Positions 16,776 to 26,614 are shown, counted from the stretch's first letter. The stretch: DNA of 47,028 nucleotides from Chloroflexota bacterium (GCA_002710905.1 PAJB01000015.1:46782-93809), one strand, 5' to 3'. The notes: generated by a model from the sequence alone, not told the origin. Numbers and translations: made by a program.

Positions 16776-18002
16776 TCAATCGATCAATCTTAAAAATTTA
16801 AATCGTCCAACACGAACTTCATCTCCAACATTCAAATGAACATCATCAGAAATTTTTTTATTGTTAACACTGATAGCATTCTGTACAATCAAGCGTCTAC
16901 CTTCACTAATACTTTTAGCAAATTTTTGTCCATTAGGTAGCTCTGCTAGATTTAAAATTCGTGATAATTTTCTTTCATTCTCACTTATTTGTGATAACTT
17001 AAATTCAACCATTTCTGAGGGTGTTTCACCTTTTTGAAAAGTATTTTCAAAATATGCCTTAGCCTGTTCTGCTTCAGTAATAGAAAAAATTTCAGTGATT
17101 ATTAAATCTGCTAACTTTTTTTTCAGATCTATTTTTAACAACTTTTTGGACTCAACATCATCATATAATTGAGTCAATTCTTCATCATTAATATTAGTTA
17201 ATAAATTAAAATAATTTTTTACAGCTATATCAGGTATAGACATAATTTTGCCATACATTTCATTTGGAGGTTCATCTAGCCCTATTGAATTGCCAGTGCT
17301 TTTTGACATACGTAATTTACCATCTGTTCCAACTAGAATTGGCAAGGTAACAATAATTTGAGGATTCTGATCAAACTCTCTTTGAAGAATCCTGCCTGCC
17401 ATTAAATTAAATAATTGATCACTGCCACCTATTTGAACATCAGCATTCAATTGCACTGCATCATATCCTTGCATTAGAGCATAGAGAAATTCAGAAAGAT
17501 AAATAGGATCCTGAGCTTTCCATCGCTTCGCAAAATTATCTCTTTCCAAAAATTGCGCAACAGTAAAATGAGAACATAGCTTAATAAATTCATTAGAAGA
17601 AATAGATTCAAGCCATTCTTCGTTTGATCTTATATTGGTTAAGCTAGGATCAAGTATCTTGTATGCCTGTCTAGTATATTCTTTAGAATTATTTTCTAGT
17701 TGTTCCTTTGTTAACATTGGTCTTTTTTTATCTTTATCAGATGGATCACCAATTAAACCAGTAAAGCCACCTATTAAAAAAGTAACCTTATGACCTAACT
17801 GTTGAAAATCTCTTAATTTTCTCATTGTGATGATATGACCGAGAGTTAAGTCAACTGCAGTTGGATCATATCCGCAATAAACATTTAATGGCCTATCTTC
17901 TGATAATTTTATTTCTAATTCTTTTAGCATATTTGAACGAAGTGTTTCGTCACCAAATTCTGTATTACTCATCAAAAAATTTGCTTGTTCTTTATAGTTC
18001 AA
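16776..18002 (-). CDS. tyrS: Tyrosyl-tRNA synthetase
   Basis: Charges tRNA-Tyr in the cytoplasm. The class I signature occurs as LTLGHI (the HIGH motif), and the KMSKS loop as RMSKS in LRMSKSTGNSIG. QIGGSDQLFNLMAGR marks the tyrosine-binding core, and the C-terminal S4 RNA-binding domain holds EGRRLIVQNAISVNNKKI. The form of the signature loop suggests the TyrZ-like subgroup. At 408 residues it is complete. The start is TTG at 18002 (AGAGAG upstream); an in-frame ATG at 17969 would trim the conserved first helix. It is the last gene of the aromatic amino acid run, 10 nt after ribF, linking tyrosine supply and use. Confidence 0.94.
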   Translation of the reverse strand: MNYKEQANFLMSNTEFGDETLRSNMLKELEIKLSEDRPLNVYCGYDPTAVDLTLGHIITMRKLRDFQQLGHKVTFLIGGFTGLIGDPSDKDKKRPMLTKEQLENNSKEYTRQAYKILDPSLTNIRSNEEWLESISSNEFIKLCSHFTVAQFLERDNFAKRWKAQDPIYLSEFLYALMQGYDAVQLNADVQIGGSDQLFNLMAGRILQREFDQNPQIIVTLPILVGTDGKLRMSKSTGNSIGLDEPPNEMYGKIMSIPDIAVKNYFNLLTNINDEELTQLYDDVESKKLLKIDLKKKLADLIITEIFSITEAEQAKAYFENTFQKGETPSEMVEFKLSQISENERKLSRILNLAELPNGQKFAKSISEGRRLIVQNAISVNNKKISDDVHLNVGDEVRVGRFKFLRLID

Positions 18003-18012
18003 AATTTTCTCT

Positions 18013-18930
18013 CTAGTTTAATAATCTCTTAACTGTTTTAACATCATGGTTAATCTGATTAATTAACTGGTCCTTATTATTAAATTGAATCTCCTCACGA
18101 ATAAATTCAAGAAGCGAAATAGTGACCTCTTTATCATATGCATTCCCATTATAATCAAATAAATGAGATTCTGCTAGTATTTTATCAACGCCAAATGTTG
18201 GCCGTGTTCCTACGTTCACAATTGATTTATATTCATCTCCATCAATTTTAGTAACAGAAGCATAAACTCCTTTTTTTGGAATAATTAAATCTGGGCTTAA
18301 TGATAAATTTATAGTGGGGAATCCTAACTGACGACCTCGCTTTTCTCCTGACTCGACCATACCATCAATTGTAAAACTTGTTCCTAAAATTCTATTTGCT
18401 TTATCAATATTCCCATTAGTAATAAATTCTCTTATTTGACTTGAGGAAAATTTTGCTTTTGAATCACTCTGAAGTGGAATTTTTTGGATAGAAAATTCTA
18501 GTTCATTCGAGATAGTGCTCAATTGAGCAATATCTCCCTCTTGATTTTTACCTAAGCGAAAATCCTCGCCTACAACAAGTAATTGAAAATTTAATTGCTC
18601 TTTTAATTCTTTTAAAAAATCTTGTGCGGTAAGCTGGCTTAATAAATGATCAAATTTTACAACACTTATGAAGTCTATACCAGTTTGCTCCAAGCGTCTT
18701 ACTCTTCCCTCGAGGCTTTGCAAGCACTTAAAATTAAGATCTGGTCTTAAAATTTGTATAGGATGAGGATCAAATGTTACAATCCCGCAACTTAATTTAG
18801 ATGTATTTTTATTTTGTATTAATTTATTAATTAAATATTTATGTCCTAAATGTACACCATCAAATACTCCAATAGTTATAGCAGTATTATCAGACAGTTT
18901 ACCTCGTTGATTAAGTACAATTTTTGACAA
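18013..18930 (-). CDS. ribF: Bifunctional riboflavin kinase / FAD synthetase
   Basis: Phosphorylates riboflavin to FMN and adenylylates FMN to FAD. The N-terminal nucleotidyltransferase domain has ITIGVFDGVHLGHKYLI, TFDPHPIQIL and VVGEDFRLGKNQEG, followed by SSSQIREFITNG. The C-terminal riboflavin-kinase domain has GRQLGFPTINLSL and the block KGVYAS. The frame could begin at a TTG at 18948, but GGAGGT at 18942-18937 sits 6 nt before a second TTG at 18930, giving MSKIVLNQRGKL and 305 residues; that start is used here. It lies 21 nt after scpA and ahead of tyrS. FMN/FAD is used by several enzymes encoded nearby, but no direct link is seen. Confidence 0.93.
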   Translation of the reverse strand: MSKIVLNQRGKLSDNTAITIGVFDGVHLGHKYLINKLIQNKNTSKLSCGIVTFDPHPIQILRPDLNFKCLQSLEGRVRRLEQTGIDFISVVKFDHLLSQLTAQDFLKELKEQLNFQLLVVGEDFRLGKNQEGDIAQLSTISNELEFSIQKIPLQSDSKAKFSSSQIREFITNGNIDKANRILGTSFTIDGMVESGEKRGRQLGFPTINLSLSPDLIIPKKGVYASVTKIDGDEYKSIVNVGTRPTFGVDKILAESHLFDYNGNAYDKEVTISLLEFIREEIQFNNKDQLINQINHDVKTVKRLLN

Positions 18931-18936
18931 GAAATT

Positions 18937-18942
18937 ACCTCC
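18937..18942 (-). promoter_or_regulatory. Ribosome-binding site that sets the ribF start
   Basis: GGAGGT lies six bases before the TTG at 18930 on the minus strand. It is the best Shine-Dalgarno match noticed in the window. An upstream in-frame TTG (18948) would put this sequence inside the coding region, so the downstream TTG is the likely start. Confidence 0.7.
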
Positions 18943-18951
18943 AAGCAACCA

Positions 18952-19788
18952 TTAAAATTCATTAACTATCGATGATAATATCTTTTCATCAACCCCATCT
19001 AATTTATTAATAAGTATGGGACCAAATTTGTTATCTTGAAAAACATTTACATAGCCAATCTTAATTAATGTTAAGATGCATAAAAAATCAACAATAATTT
19101 GCTCTAGCGATGAAGCTTGTGAAATATAATCAAAAAAATTAACAGATTTATTAGCATTCAAGCGGTTAGTTAAAACACCTATTCTATCAGTAAATGAAAT
19201 CTTTTCATTCAGACCCATAGCATTGTTATTAGTATCTTGGTTGAGTTTAATTCTTTCTACTGCTTGATTAAATAAAACTGATAAAGCTTCTAGAGAAACT
19301 CCATCTAATGAATCTTCAAAATTTGAAACTTTTTCAAAAATATTTTCTCTGATATGGGATTGGCCAGTATATTCTAATTCTTTTAATTCTTGAATGATGT
19401 CTTGGTAATTCTTTATCTCATTCAAAGCACTAGAAAGATTGTCTAAATCTGCATCATGTTCATGACCTTCATCACTATCTAACTGGTTCAATAATTCATC
19501 GGGAAGCAAACTTCTAGACTTAATCAACATAATTCTTGAAGCTAACAAAAGAAAATTGCTCAATTCCTGTGTATCAATACTATTTTGTGAATCCAAAAAC
19601 AATAAATAATCTTTTATTATGTTAATAATTGAAATATCTAAAACATCAATTTCATTTTTTTCAATCACAAATAATAGAAGATTTAAGGGACCATTAAACA
19701 CTTCAAGGTTAACTTCGAAATCAATTTCATTATTCCGTGCTTGTTTTAATGTATCAATAAAGTCTGCTTGGTTTTCTTCAAGCAACAC
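18952..19788 (-). CDS. scpA: Segregation and condensation protein A
   Basis: Kleisin subunit of the bacterial SMC-ScpAB condensin that compacts and segregates chromosomes. The N-terminal kleisin block is clear: VNLEVFNGPLNLLLFVIEKN, then IDVLDISIINIIKDYL and LSNFLLLASRIMLIKSRSLLP. An acidic middle follows (DSDEGHEHDADLD), and a C-terminal winged-helix region (QIIVDFLCILTLIKIGYVNVFQD) binds the SMC head. The start is GTG at 19788 with AAAGGT upstream. scpB, usually the next gene, is not in the window. It sits in the aromatic amino acid operon, 26 nt after aroF and 3-21 nt before ribF depending on the ribF start, which is chance rather than functional linkage as far as I can tell. Confidence 0.9.
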   Translation of the reverse strand: MLLEENQADFIDTLKQARNNEIDFEVNLEVFNGPLNLLLFVIEKNEIDVLDISIINIIKDYLLFLDSQNSIDTQELSNFLLLASRIMLIKSRSLLPDELLNQLDSDEGHEHDADLDNLSSALNEIKNYQDIIQELKELEYTGQSHIRENIFEKVSNFEDSLDGVSLEALSVLFNQAVERIKLNQDTNNNAMGLNEKISFTDRIGVLTNRLNANKSVNFFDYISQASSLEQIIVDFLCILTLIKIGYVNVFQDNKFGPILINKLDGVDEKILSSIVNEF

Positions 19789-19814
19789 AACGACCTTTCT
19801 TAAAATTCATGAAA

Positions 19815-20852
19815 CTAAGATTTACTTGGTAGCTCAGCCATAGGCCTACCGACCATATTAGCCAAATTTGAAGCTACTTTCATAAGGTTATCAAACGTAT
19901 CAAGTTTAAGTGATTGTGGACCATCAGATAATGCAAGTTCTGGATTTGGATGCACTTCAATCATTAAGCCATCAGCACCAACTGCAATACTAGCTAATGA
20001 CATAGGTTCAACCAAGTCCCATAACCCAGTTCCATGAGATGGATCAGATATAACTGGTAAATGGCTAAGTTGTTTTACTAATGCAATAGCACCTAAATCA
20101 AGAGTGTTTCTTGTAGCTTTCTCAAATGTACGAATTCCTCTTTCACATAATATTAAATTAGGATTATCTTGTGACAGAATATATTCAGATGCTAGCAACC
20201 ATTCTTCTATAGAACCTGAAAGAGCTCTTTTAAGCATGATTGGTTTGCCAGTTTTACCAACTTCATCTAAAAGAATAAAATTTTGCATATTTCTTGCACC
20301 GATTTGTAATACATCGGAATATTGTGCCACTAATTCAACATCTCTAACTGACAAAACTTCAGTTATAACAGGCATGTCAAATTCTTCTCTTGCTTCAAAT
20401 AAAAGCTTTAATCCTTCTTCCCCTAATCCGCGGAACGCATATGGAGAGCTTCTTGGCTTGAAAGCTCCACCTCTTAGTACATGTGCTCCAGCAGCTTTTA
20501 CAGCATTTGCGGTCTCAAATAGTTGATCTCTGCTTTCAATTGAACAAGGTCCTGCCATAACAACAAATTGATTTCCCCCAACTTGAACATTAAAAGGTAA
20601 ATCCACCACTGTATTTTCTGGTTTAGTTTCTCTAGAAGATAATTTATAAGGCTTGGATATTCTAACAACAGATGCAACGCCTGGCATCCTAGACATTTCA
20701 TCTCGAAGTTCAGGGTAGACATTGCCAACTACTGCAATAACAGTTTTTTCAGTTCCCTCTATTTGCTTACCTTGAAGACCGCCATCATCAAGACGTTTGT
20801 TGATATCAGAAAGATTTTCTGGAGTAAAATCATTACTCATAATTATTATCAT
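19815..20852 (-). CDS. aroF: 3-deoxy-7-phosphoheptulonate (DAHP) synthase, type I-beta
   Basis: First step of the shikimate pathway: condenses phosphoenolpyruvate with erythrose 4-phosphate. Residues 1-75 form the ferredoxin-like regulatory domain typical of Thermotoga-type enzymes (MIIIMSND...[14 protein letters not shown]). The barrel follows with [77 protein letters not shown] and [17 protein letters not shown]. The N-terminal domain commonly carries feedback inhibition by tyrosine or phenylalanine. The first ATG (20852) is supported by AGGA 7 nt upstream. It lies between aroH and scpA, a sensible place beside chorismate mutase. Confidence 0.95.
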   Translation of the reverse strand: MIIIMSNDFTPENLSDINKRLDDGGLQGKQIEGTEKTVIAVVGNVYPELRDEMSRMPGVASVVRISKPYKLSSRETKPENTVVDLPFNVQVGGNQFVVMAGPCSIESRDQLFETANAVKAAGAHVLRGGAFKPRSSPYAFRGLGEEGLKLLFEAREEFDMPVITEVLSVRDVELVAQYSDVLQIGARNMQNFILLDEVGKTGKPIMLKRALSGSIEEWLLASEYILSQDNPNLILCERGIRTFEKATRNTLDLGAIALVKQLSHLPVISDPSHGTGLWDLVEPMSLASIAVGADGLMIEVHPNPELALSDGPQSLKLDTFDNLMKVASNLANMVGRPMAELPSKS

Positions 20853-20871
20853 ATTTATATCCTTAGATTAT

Positions 20872-21240
20872 CTAATCAGCCAAATCTGGACGCAAACTCT
20901 TTGCTCCCTTTAAATAAACATGCTTTATATTATTGTATCCTTGTTCTACGTTTACATGTAGTAGTATTCGAACACATTTTTCTAGACGATTAGGTACATC
21001 CATTTCATGAGTGCACATCAATGCAACATTTACCAAGCCAATATTTCTTGCTGCAACAGCTGGATATTCCGCATTTAAATCTTTGGTAGTACTGAAGATA
21101 ATTGATGCAATGTCTGTAGACTCAATATTATTTAATTTAATAATTTCAGATAATAATTCTTCAGACCCCTTTATGATCATTTCTGAATCATTTTTATCTA
21201 TAGTTATTGCACCTCTGATGCCAATTAAAATTTTTGTCAT
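20872..21240 (-). CDS. aroH: Chorismate mutase, AroH type
   Basis: Converts chorismate to prephenate, the branch point to tyrosine and phenylalanine. The 122-residue monofunctional trimeric form resembles B. subtilis AroH: GIRGAITIDKNDSEMI with the conserved Arg, FSTTKDLNAEYPA, CTHEMDVPNRLEKCVRILLHV with the active-site Glu and Arg, and IKHVYLKGAKSLRPDL with the Tyr. It has no fused dehydratase or dehydrogenase domain. Together with tyrA in the same run it completes the tyrosine branch; no prephenate dehydratase for phenylalanine is present. It is spaced 33 nt after trpA and 19 nt before aroF. Confidence 0.93.
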   Translation of the reverse strand: MTKILIGIRGAITIDKNDSEMIIKGSEELLSEIIKLNNIESTDIASIIFSTTKDLNAEYPAVAARNIGLVNVALMCTHEMDVPNRLEKCVRILLHVNVEQGYNNIKHVYLKGAKSLRPDLAD

Positions 21241-21273
21241 TAATACATACTCTCTCTATTCATTAAGATAAAT

Positions 21274-22074
21274 TCATTCATTATTCACCTCAACTAAATT
21301 CTGTATAAATTCTGTTATTTTTACATATTGATCTTTTTCTTGATTTGCTCTTATTGATTCAACAAATGCACTACCTACCACTGCTCCATCTGCAATCTTA
21401 CTAACGAATTTAATATGTTTGTTACTGGAAATACCGAAACCTATCACGATTGGAACTTGAGTGTGACGTTTAATTTTTTCAACAAAATGAATTAGATCTT
21501 GTGAAAAATTTTCCCTTACACCTGTAGTACCAGAAACACTAACACAATAAATAAACCCAGTGGCTTGTTTTGTAACGTTTTCTATTCTTGCATCAGTAGA
21601 AGTAGGAGCAAGTAAAAAAATTTGATGTAAATTATTTTCGACACAAAGTTCAGAAAAAATTTTTGATTCTTCAGGAGGTAAATCAACAACAATGACGCCA
21701 TCTAAGCCAACTTCTTTTGCTTTATTCGCAAAGTTTTGCAAGCCATAATGATGGATTGGATTAAAATAACTAAAAGCAATAATTGGCTTCTCAATTTTCC
21801 TATCTCTTAATTCTTGAACAATTTTAAATAATTCTTGCATGCTTGCGCCATTATTTAGTGCCTCTTGATATGCTAGCTGATTAGTTGCTCCATCTGCTAA
21901 AGGATCACTAAATGGAACGCCCAATTCAATAGCATGCGCGCCAGCATCAAATGCGTTTTCAACTATTTGAATAGTTTGATCTGCGCTTGGCCAATTTATA
22001 GGAATAAATGGTATAAGAGCAGTCTCATTATTTAACGAAAGCGTATTAAAAAGAGCATCAATTCGATTCATCAT
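21274..22074 (-). CDS. trpA: Tryptophan synthase alpha subunit
   Basis: Cleaves indole-3-glycerol phosphate to indole, which is channelled to TrpB. Catalytic Glu and Asp occur in AIELGVPFSDPLADG. Other family blocks are AFSYFNPIHHYGL, GVIVVDLPPEE, FLLAPTSTDARI, IYCVSVSGTTGVRE and VIGFGISSNKHI. At 266 residues it is complete. It begins 18 nt after a CPBP protease gene that separates it from trpB, which is unusual because trpB and trpA are normally adjacent and often overlap. Confidence 0.95.
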   Translation of the reverse strand: MMNRIDALFNTLSLNNETALIPFIPINWPSADQTIQIVENAFDAGAHAIELGVPFSDPLADGATNQLAYQEALNNGASMQELFKIVQELRDRKIEKPIIAFSYFNPIHHYGLQNFANKAKEVGLDGVIVVDLPPEESKIFSELCVENNLHQIFLLAPTSTDARIENVTKQATGFIYCVSVSGTTGVRENFSQDLIHFVEKIKRHTQVPIVIGFGISSNKHIKFVSKIADGAVVGSAFVESIRANQEKDQYVKITEFIQNLVEVNNE

Positions 22075-22092
22075 ATTTTTCCCTAAAAAAAA

Positions 22093-22773
22093 TTAAGAAG
22101 CAAAAAAGTATATCATACTCAAGCTATTTATACTTGCATGAGCAAATATAGAAGGCAGTAGTGATCCAGATTTTATCCTAGTATTAGCAAAAAGCCAACC
22201 AACTAACATAAAAGGAACTAATACTGTTAATTGCAAATGAAAAAGCGAAAAGCCCACTCCGCTAATTAAAGCTGAGACTTGAATAGGAAAATGAGGTAAT
22301 AAAGCTTTAAATAGATAACCTCTGAATAAAATTTCTTCAACGATAGGAGCATAAATTGTTATAGATAGAGTTATAAAAATCAATAAAATGATATTTTCAT
22401 TTTTACTAAATGGAAGTTCCTGCCCTGAATAATTTTCAATAGCATTTGTAACGCCAAAAAATTCAAGCATATAAAGAAATAAGCCATATAAAATAAAGAT
22501 TAAATAAGATCCAAAAAGCGCGATAAAATAATATTTCCAAGAATTTGGAAGACTGAAACCAAAAAAATTATATGACAAATTTTTTTTAACACTATATTTG
22601 AATAAAAATAATAAAACTGAGATTTGCCAAGTGACTCCTAATATTACACCGCTAAATGTAGACGAGATCCCAAAAAGACTTTCTATTGGTATCGTCAAAA
22701 TAGCAAGCAGAACCATGTACAAAAAAAGGCTGAAGATTACAATTGCAATTTCTTTTAATGATATAAGTGTCAT
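22093..22773 (-). CDS. CPBP-family (CAAX protease / Rce1-like) intramembrane metalloprotease
   Basis: Predicted polytopic membrane protease of the family that includes eukaryotic Rce1 and bacteriocin-processing proteins. The three catalytic motifs are present: EEILFR (EExxxR) after APIV, FSLFH (FxxxH), and HASIN (HxxxN) near the C terminus. About six to seven membrane segments are visible. The start could be TTG at 22788, overlapping the trpB stop as TTGA, or the ATG at 22773 used here; neither has a clear ribosome-binding site. It is inserted between trpB and trpA in an otherwise colinear operon, with 18 nt to trpA, so it must be cotranscribed. Substrate and reason for its position are unknown. 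Confidence 0.85.
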   Translation of the reverse strand: MTLISLKEIAIVIFSLFLYMVLLAILTIPIESLFGISSTFSGVILGVTWQISVLLFLFKYSVKKNLSYNFFGFSLPNSWKYYFIALFGSYLIFILYGLFLYMLEFFGVTNAIENYSGQELPFSKNENIILLIFITLSITIYAPIVEEILFRGYLFKALLPHFPIQVSALISGVGFSLFHLQLTVLVPFMLVGWLFANTRIKSGSLLPSIFAHASINSLSMIYFFAS

Positions 22774-22784
22774 TATAAATACAT

Positions 22785-23978
22785 TCAATTAGTAAAAAAA
22801 TTTAACTGATTTGCAATGATATCCATATCTTTATCACCACGACCACTTATATTTAAAACTAACAAAGAGCCTGGATCTATCTTTTTTGATAATTCCTCTA
22901 AATAACCAATTGCATGCGCAGTTTCAAGGGCAGGAATAATTCCTTCAGTACTCGCTAGTAGCTCAACACCTGCCAAAGCTTGTTCATCAGTAACACTAAA
23001 ATAACTTGTTCGTTTCGTATCTTTTAACCACGCATGTTCAGGTCCAACGCCTGGATAATCTAATCCAGCTGAAATAGAATGAGCTTCTTCAATTTGCCCA
23101 TCCTGATTTTGCAAAACCAAAGATTTCGCTCCATGCAAAATGCCTAAGGTGCCAGCAGAAAGAGTTGCAGCATGCGATCTATCAATTCCCTCACCAGCAG
23201 CTTCCACGCCGATTAAATTTGTGTTTTTTTCATTAATAAACGGATAAAAAATGCCCATAGCATTTGAGCCTCCGCCTACACATGCAAGAACATAATCAGG
23301 TAATTTGCCTTCATATTTTTTTATTTGTTTTTTAACTTCATTTCCAATAATTGATTGGAAATGTCTTACCATTTCAGGATAAGGATGTGGCCCCACAACA
23401 CTGCCGATTAAATAATGTGTATCATGAACATTCGTTACCCAGTCTCTAATCGCCTCATTAATAGCATCTTTAAGTGTCATCGAGCCTGAATGAACCTGTT
23501 CAACTTCAGCGCCTAATAATTTCATACGAGCGACATTAATTTTTTGTCTTTCGTAGTCTTTAGACCCCATATATATAACTGCTTTAATGCCCAATAAGGC
23601 ACAAGCTGTTGCAGTTGCAACGCCGTGTTGTCCTGCTCCCGTTTCAGCAACTATCCGGTTTTTACCCATTCGTTTAACTAATAAAGCTTGCGCAAGCGCA
23701 GCATTGATTTTATGTGCTCCTGTATGACAAAGGTCTTCTCTTTTTAAATAAATTTTACAACCAAGGCGATTAGAAAGATTGTCTGCATAAGTTAATGGGG
23801 TTGGTCTACCAACATAAGTATTTAAAAGATGATTAAGTTCATTATTGAATGTTTTGTCCTTGATTGCCAATCTAAAATTTTTTTCTAAATCTTCAAGCGC
23901 AGGCATCAAAGTTTCAGGCACAAATTTGCCTCCATATTCACCAAATCTACCCTCTTGATCCGGAAATTTCTTAACCAT
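22785..23978 (-). CDS. trpB: Tryptophan synthase beta subunit
   Basis: Joins indole and serine to make tryptophan, using pyridoxal phosphate. Seen: [17 protein letters not shown], the PLP lysine in [29 protein letters not shown], the phosphate loop [17 protein letters not shown] IGVEAAGEG, and the C-terminal SGRGDKDM. A frame extension to 24008 exists, but the ATG at 23978 gives [17 protein letters not shown], the normal family start, and overlaps the trpF stop by 8 nt. This is TrpB1-type (398 residues). The last codon meets the alternative start of the CPBP gene. Confidence 0.95.
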   Translation of the reverse strand: MVKKFPDQEGRFGEYGGKFVPETLMPALEDLEKNFRLAIKDKTFNNELNHLLNTYVGRPTPLTYADNLSNRLGCKIYLKREDLCHTGAHKINAALAQALLVKRMGKNRIVAETGAGQHGVATATACALLGIKAVIYMGSKDYERQKINVARMKLLGAEVEQVHSGSMTLKDAINEAIRDWVTNVHDTHYLIGSVVGPHPYPEMVRHFQSIIGNEVKKQIKKYEGKLPDYVLACVGGGSNAMGIFYPFINEKNTNLIGVEAAGEGIDRSHAATLSAGTLGILHGAKSLVLQNQDGQIEEAHSISAGLDYPGVGPEHAWLKDTKRTSYFSVTDEQALAGVELLASTEGIIPALETAHAIGYLEELSKKIDPGSLLVLNISGRGDKDMDIIANQLNFFTN

Positions 23979-24699
23979 CAAAGTCCCTAACCCTACTAAC
24001 CAATTCATTAATTAATTCGAAGTCTTTGACACCATCTTTTTCAACTCCAGTTGAAATATCTAATCCCCATGGATTACAAATTTTCATTGCTAATTCTACA
24101 TTATCAACATTTAAACCACCTGCAAGTATAAAAGGCATATGAATAGATACATCTTTAATTTCATTCCAGTTAAAAGTTTTACCGGTTCCTCCTAAGCTCT
24201 CTGAGCTAATAGAGTCAAAAATTAAAGATAAAGCAAAACCAGCACGAATTTTACTTTTATAATTTTCAGCATCTGAACCATTAATACCCAATGAGAAGAA
24301 AGTTTGTCGATTAATCTCCTGCGCATCTTCAATGTTATATTCACCAGAAAGCTGCACTAAATCTATACCTGTTTCCTCAATAATATCATTAATTTCACCT
24401 ACAGATTCTTTTGCAAAAATACCAACAGTTAGCGGTTTTTTAGCTTTTATATAAGAGTCTAAAATCGCATGGCTTTGCTTAAACCATTCATTTGTTGCTT
24501 TAATAGAACTTTCTGGTAATGTATGACCTAAATTAAAATGATTTAACGGATCACCTAATGAATTTACAATTTGCTTAGCAGTTTGCACACTGATCTTTCT
24601 TGAAGATTTTGTAAATACCAAGCCAATGAAATCAACTCCAATTTCTTGACAAAATTCTGCTGTTGCAACATCTTTAATTCCACAAATTTTTATTTTCAT
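23971..24699 (-). CDS. trpF: Phosphoribosylanthranilate isomerase
   Basis: Third dedicated step of tryptophan synthesis, an Amadori rearrangement. The catalytic Cys is C6 in KIKICGIKD; the catalytic Asp lies in LIFDSIS, and the phosphate loop contains [25 protein letters not shown] is also typical. At 242 residues the protein is about 40 longer than the usual 200. The extra sequence lies at about residues 50-88, between the SSRKIS helix and the next strand ([10 protein letters not shown]), and is predicted helical. The family QLHG motif reads VQLSGE here. It overlaps trpB by 8 nt and follows trpC by 6 nt. Confidence 0.92.
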   Translation of the reverse strand: MKIKICGIKDVATAEFCQEIGVDFIGLVFTKSSRKISVQTAKQIVNSLGDPLNHFNLGHTLPESSIKATNEWFKQSHAILDSYIKAKKPLTVGIFAKESVGEINDIIEETGIDLVQLSGEYNIEDAQEINRQTFFSLGINGSDAENYKSKIRAGFALSLIFDSISSESLGGTGKTFNWNEIKDVSIHMPFILAGGLNVDNVELAMKICNPWGLDISTGVEKDGVKDFELINELVSRVRDFDG

Positions 24700-24705
24700 A
24701 ATAAT

Positions 24706-25560
24706 TTACTCTGCCATCATAAAGGATTGGATTTTTTTTGATACTTTTTCTTGATCGAATCCTCCTGACATAAACGCTTCTCCTACTAAGATGCCGTCCA
24801 CATGATAATTCAATAGCTTCCTGACATCTTGAATTGTTCGAATACCTGATTCAGAAATTATTACAATATCGTTTGGTGCATATTTAGATAGTTCAACGGT
24901 TAAATCTAGGTTTTCAGAAAAATCATCTAAGTTTCTATTATTAATACCGATTAATTTTGCATCGACTTCTATAGCCTGCAACAATTCATCTTTATTATGT
25001 ACTTCAATTAATGCTTCCATACCTAATTTTTTACCATGATTTATGAGATCTACTAATTGCTTTTTATCTAATATTTTTGAAATTAATAAAAAAGCATCTG
25101 CGCCATTTATAAATGATTCATATACTTGAAATGGATCTATAATAAAATCCTTCCTTAAAATTGCTGGTCTTTCTTTATTATACTTATTCAACAAATACGC
25201 ATGACATGACTTAAGGTCAGCTAGATTTCCTAAAAAATAATCTGGCTCGGTAAGTATCGAAATCCCTGAAACTCCATTAGAAGCATAAATATTGGCAACT
25301 GCAGTGGCATCGAAGTTTTTATCAAAGATACCTTTTGATGGAGAGGCTCTTTTTATCTCAGCTATTAAGCCAATCTGTGATAATTTAGAATCAAATGATG
25401 ATTTCTGGATAATTCTTTCAGATAAACTAATAATTGCTCTTGATTCTTGTTTTGCTAAATTAACCATGTCTTGGATAGAACAGGATTTCTTTTTTTCATG
25501 CAAGTGGCTTTTAACTTTACTAACTATTTCATCTAAAATTGTATCTGTATTTTTTGTCAT
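24706..25560 (-). CDS. trpC: Indole-3-glycerol phosphate synthase
   Basis: Closes the indole ring in tryptophan synthesis. The barrel motifs are clear: EIKRASPSKG with the catalytic Lys, ILTEPDYFLGNLADL, AILRKDFIIDPFQVYES, ADAFLLI, ALIEVHNKDEL, GINNRNLDDF and SESGI followed by VGEAFM. A TTG at 25572 would add four residues; the ATG at 25560 is preferred because GGAT lies about 7 nt before it. Length 284 is slightly above typical and the enzyme is not fused to TrpF. It sits 16 nt after trpD. Confidence 0.94.
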   Translation of the reverse strand: MTKNTDTILDEIVSKVKSHLHEKKKSCSIQDMVNLAKQESRAIISLSERIIQKSSFDSKLSQIGLIAEIKRASPSKGIFDKNFDATAVANIYASNGVSGISILTEPDYFLGNLADLKSCHAYLLNKYNKERPAILRKDFIIDPFQVYESFINGADAFLLISKILDKKQLVDLINHGKKLGMEALIEVHNKDELLQAIEVDAKLIGINNRNLDDFSENLDLTVELSKYAPNDIVIISESGIRTIQDVRKLLNYHVDGILVGEAFMSGGFDQEKVSKKIQSFMMAE

Positions 25561-25576
25561 TTTATAATCCAATGAT

Positions 25577-26614
25577 TTATTCAGAAATACTTTTTTGAGT
25601 AAAGTCTATAAAAGCAGCAACTTTAGCTGCTGCATCACCATTCTCTATAACAGTCTTAGCAAGCTCTATTCCTTTAGCAATAGAGCTTGCATGACCAGTG
25701 ACATACAAAGCAGCTCCAGCATTGATGCATATAAAATCTAAATATTCTAACGGTCCATTACCTGATAGGATATTTCGAAAAATTTCTGCATTTTCATTAG
25801 ATGACTTACTTTCAACTTTTTTTATATGATGCATTTTAAGGCCAAAATCAGAAGGATGAATTGAATACGAATTTAGTATATTATTTTTTATTTCAAAAAT
25901 ATGAGTTTCGCCCATAATAGAAATCTCATCAATGCCTTCAGCACCTGTTACAACTAAACCATGACGAATATTCATTTTTGTCAAGGCATTTGCCATTTTC
26001 TCTGCAAGTTCCATTGAACCTGTACCGAGAATCCTACAATTTGCTTGTGCTGGATTAGTTAAAGGCCCTAATAAATTAAAGATTGTTCTAAATCCTAAGG
26101 ACTTTCTTATATGAGCCACGTACTTCATTGCTGGATGAAAACTTTGGGCAAACATAAATCCAATACCTGTTTGTTTGATGCATTGACTTACTGAATTAGG
26201 ATTTAAATCAATTTTCGCACCAAGTGCTTCTAAAAAATCTGCTGAACCAGATTTTGATGTCATGGCTCGATTTCCATGCTTCGCAACATTTGCCCCTGCT
26301 GAAGAAGCAACAAAAGCTGCTGCAGTTGAAACATTAAATGTTTTGATTTCAGCACCACCGGTACCACATGTATCAAGAAGAGGATAATCCACATGTCCAA
26401 CTTTAAGACACTGTTCTTGCATTACTTTTACCATGCCATTTATTTCTGAGATACTCTCACTTTTATCAGCTAAGCAAGTAAGCAATTTAGCTATTTCATT
26501 ATCTTCAGCTTGACCGATCATAATATCATTCAATGCTTCATAAGCCTCATTTTCATTTAGATCTCGTTGCTCATTTGTAATTATGTTAATTGCATTTAAA
26601 ACATTTTTAGACAT
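25577..26614 (-). CDS. trpD: Anthranilate phosphoribosyltransferase
   Basis: Attaches phosphoribose from PRPP to anthranilate. Seen: DTCGTGGAEIKTFNVSTAAAF (PRPP-binding GTGG), AKHGNRAMTSKSGSADFLEALG, FAQSFHPAMKYVAHIRKSLGFRT, FNLLGPLTNPA, and VVTGAEGIDE. 345 residues, complete, and separate from trpG (in E. coli the two are fused). It starts with ATG, 21 nt after trpG. Confidence 0.95.
   Translation of the reverse strand: MSKNVLNAINIITNEQRDLNENEAYEALNDIMIGQAEDNEIAKLLTCLADKSESISEINGMVKVMQEQCLKVGHVDYPLLDTCGTGGAEIKTFNVSTAAAFVASSAGANVAKHGNRAMTSKSGSADFLEALGAKIDLNPNSVSQCIKQTGIGFMFAQSFHPAMKYVAHIRKSLGFRTIFNLLGPLTNPAQANCRILGTGSMELAEKMANALTKMNIRHGLVVTGAEGIDEISIMGETHIFEIKNNILNSYSIHPSDFGLKMHHIKKVESKSSNENAEIFRNILSGNGPLEYLDFICINAGAALYVTGHASSIAKGIELAKTVIENGDAAAKVAAFIDFTQKSISE

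Noticed and set aside
20104..20526. 140-codon open frame on the plus strand inside aroF
   Set aside because: Lies entirely antisense to a well-conserved gene; its translation shows no family pattern and no ribosome-binding site.
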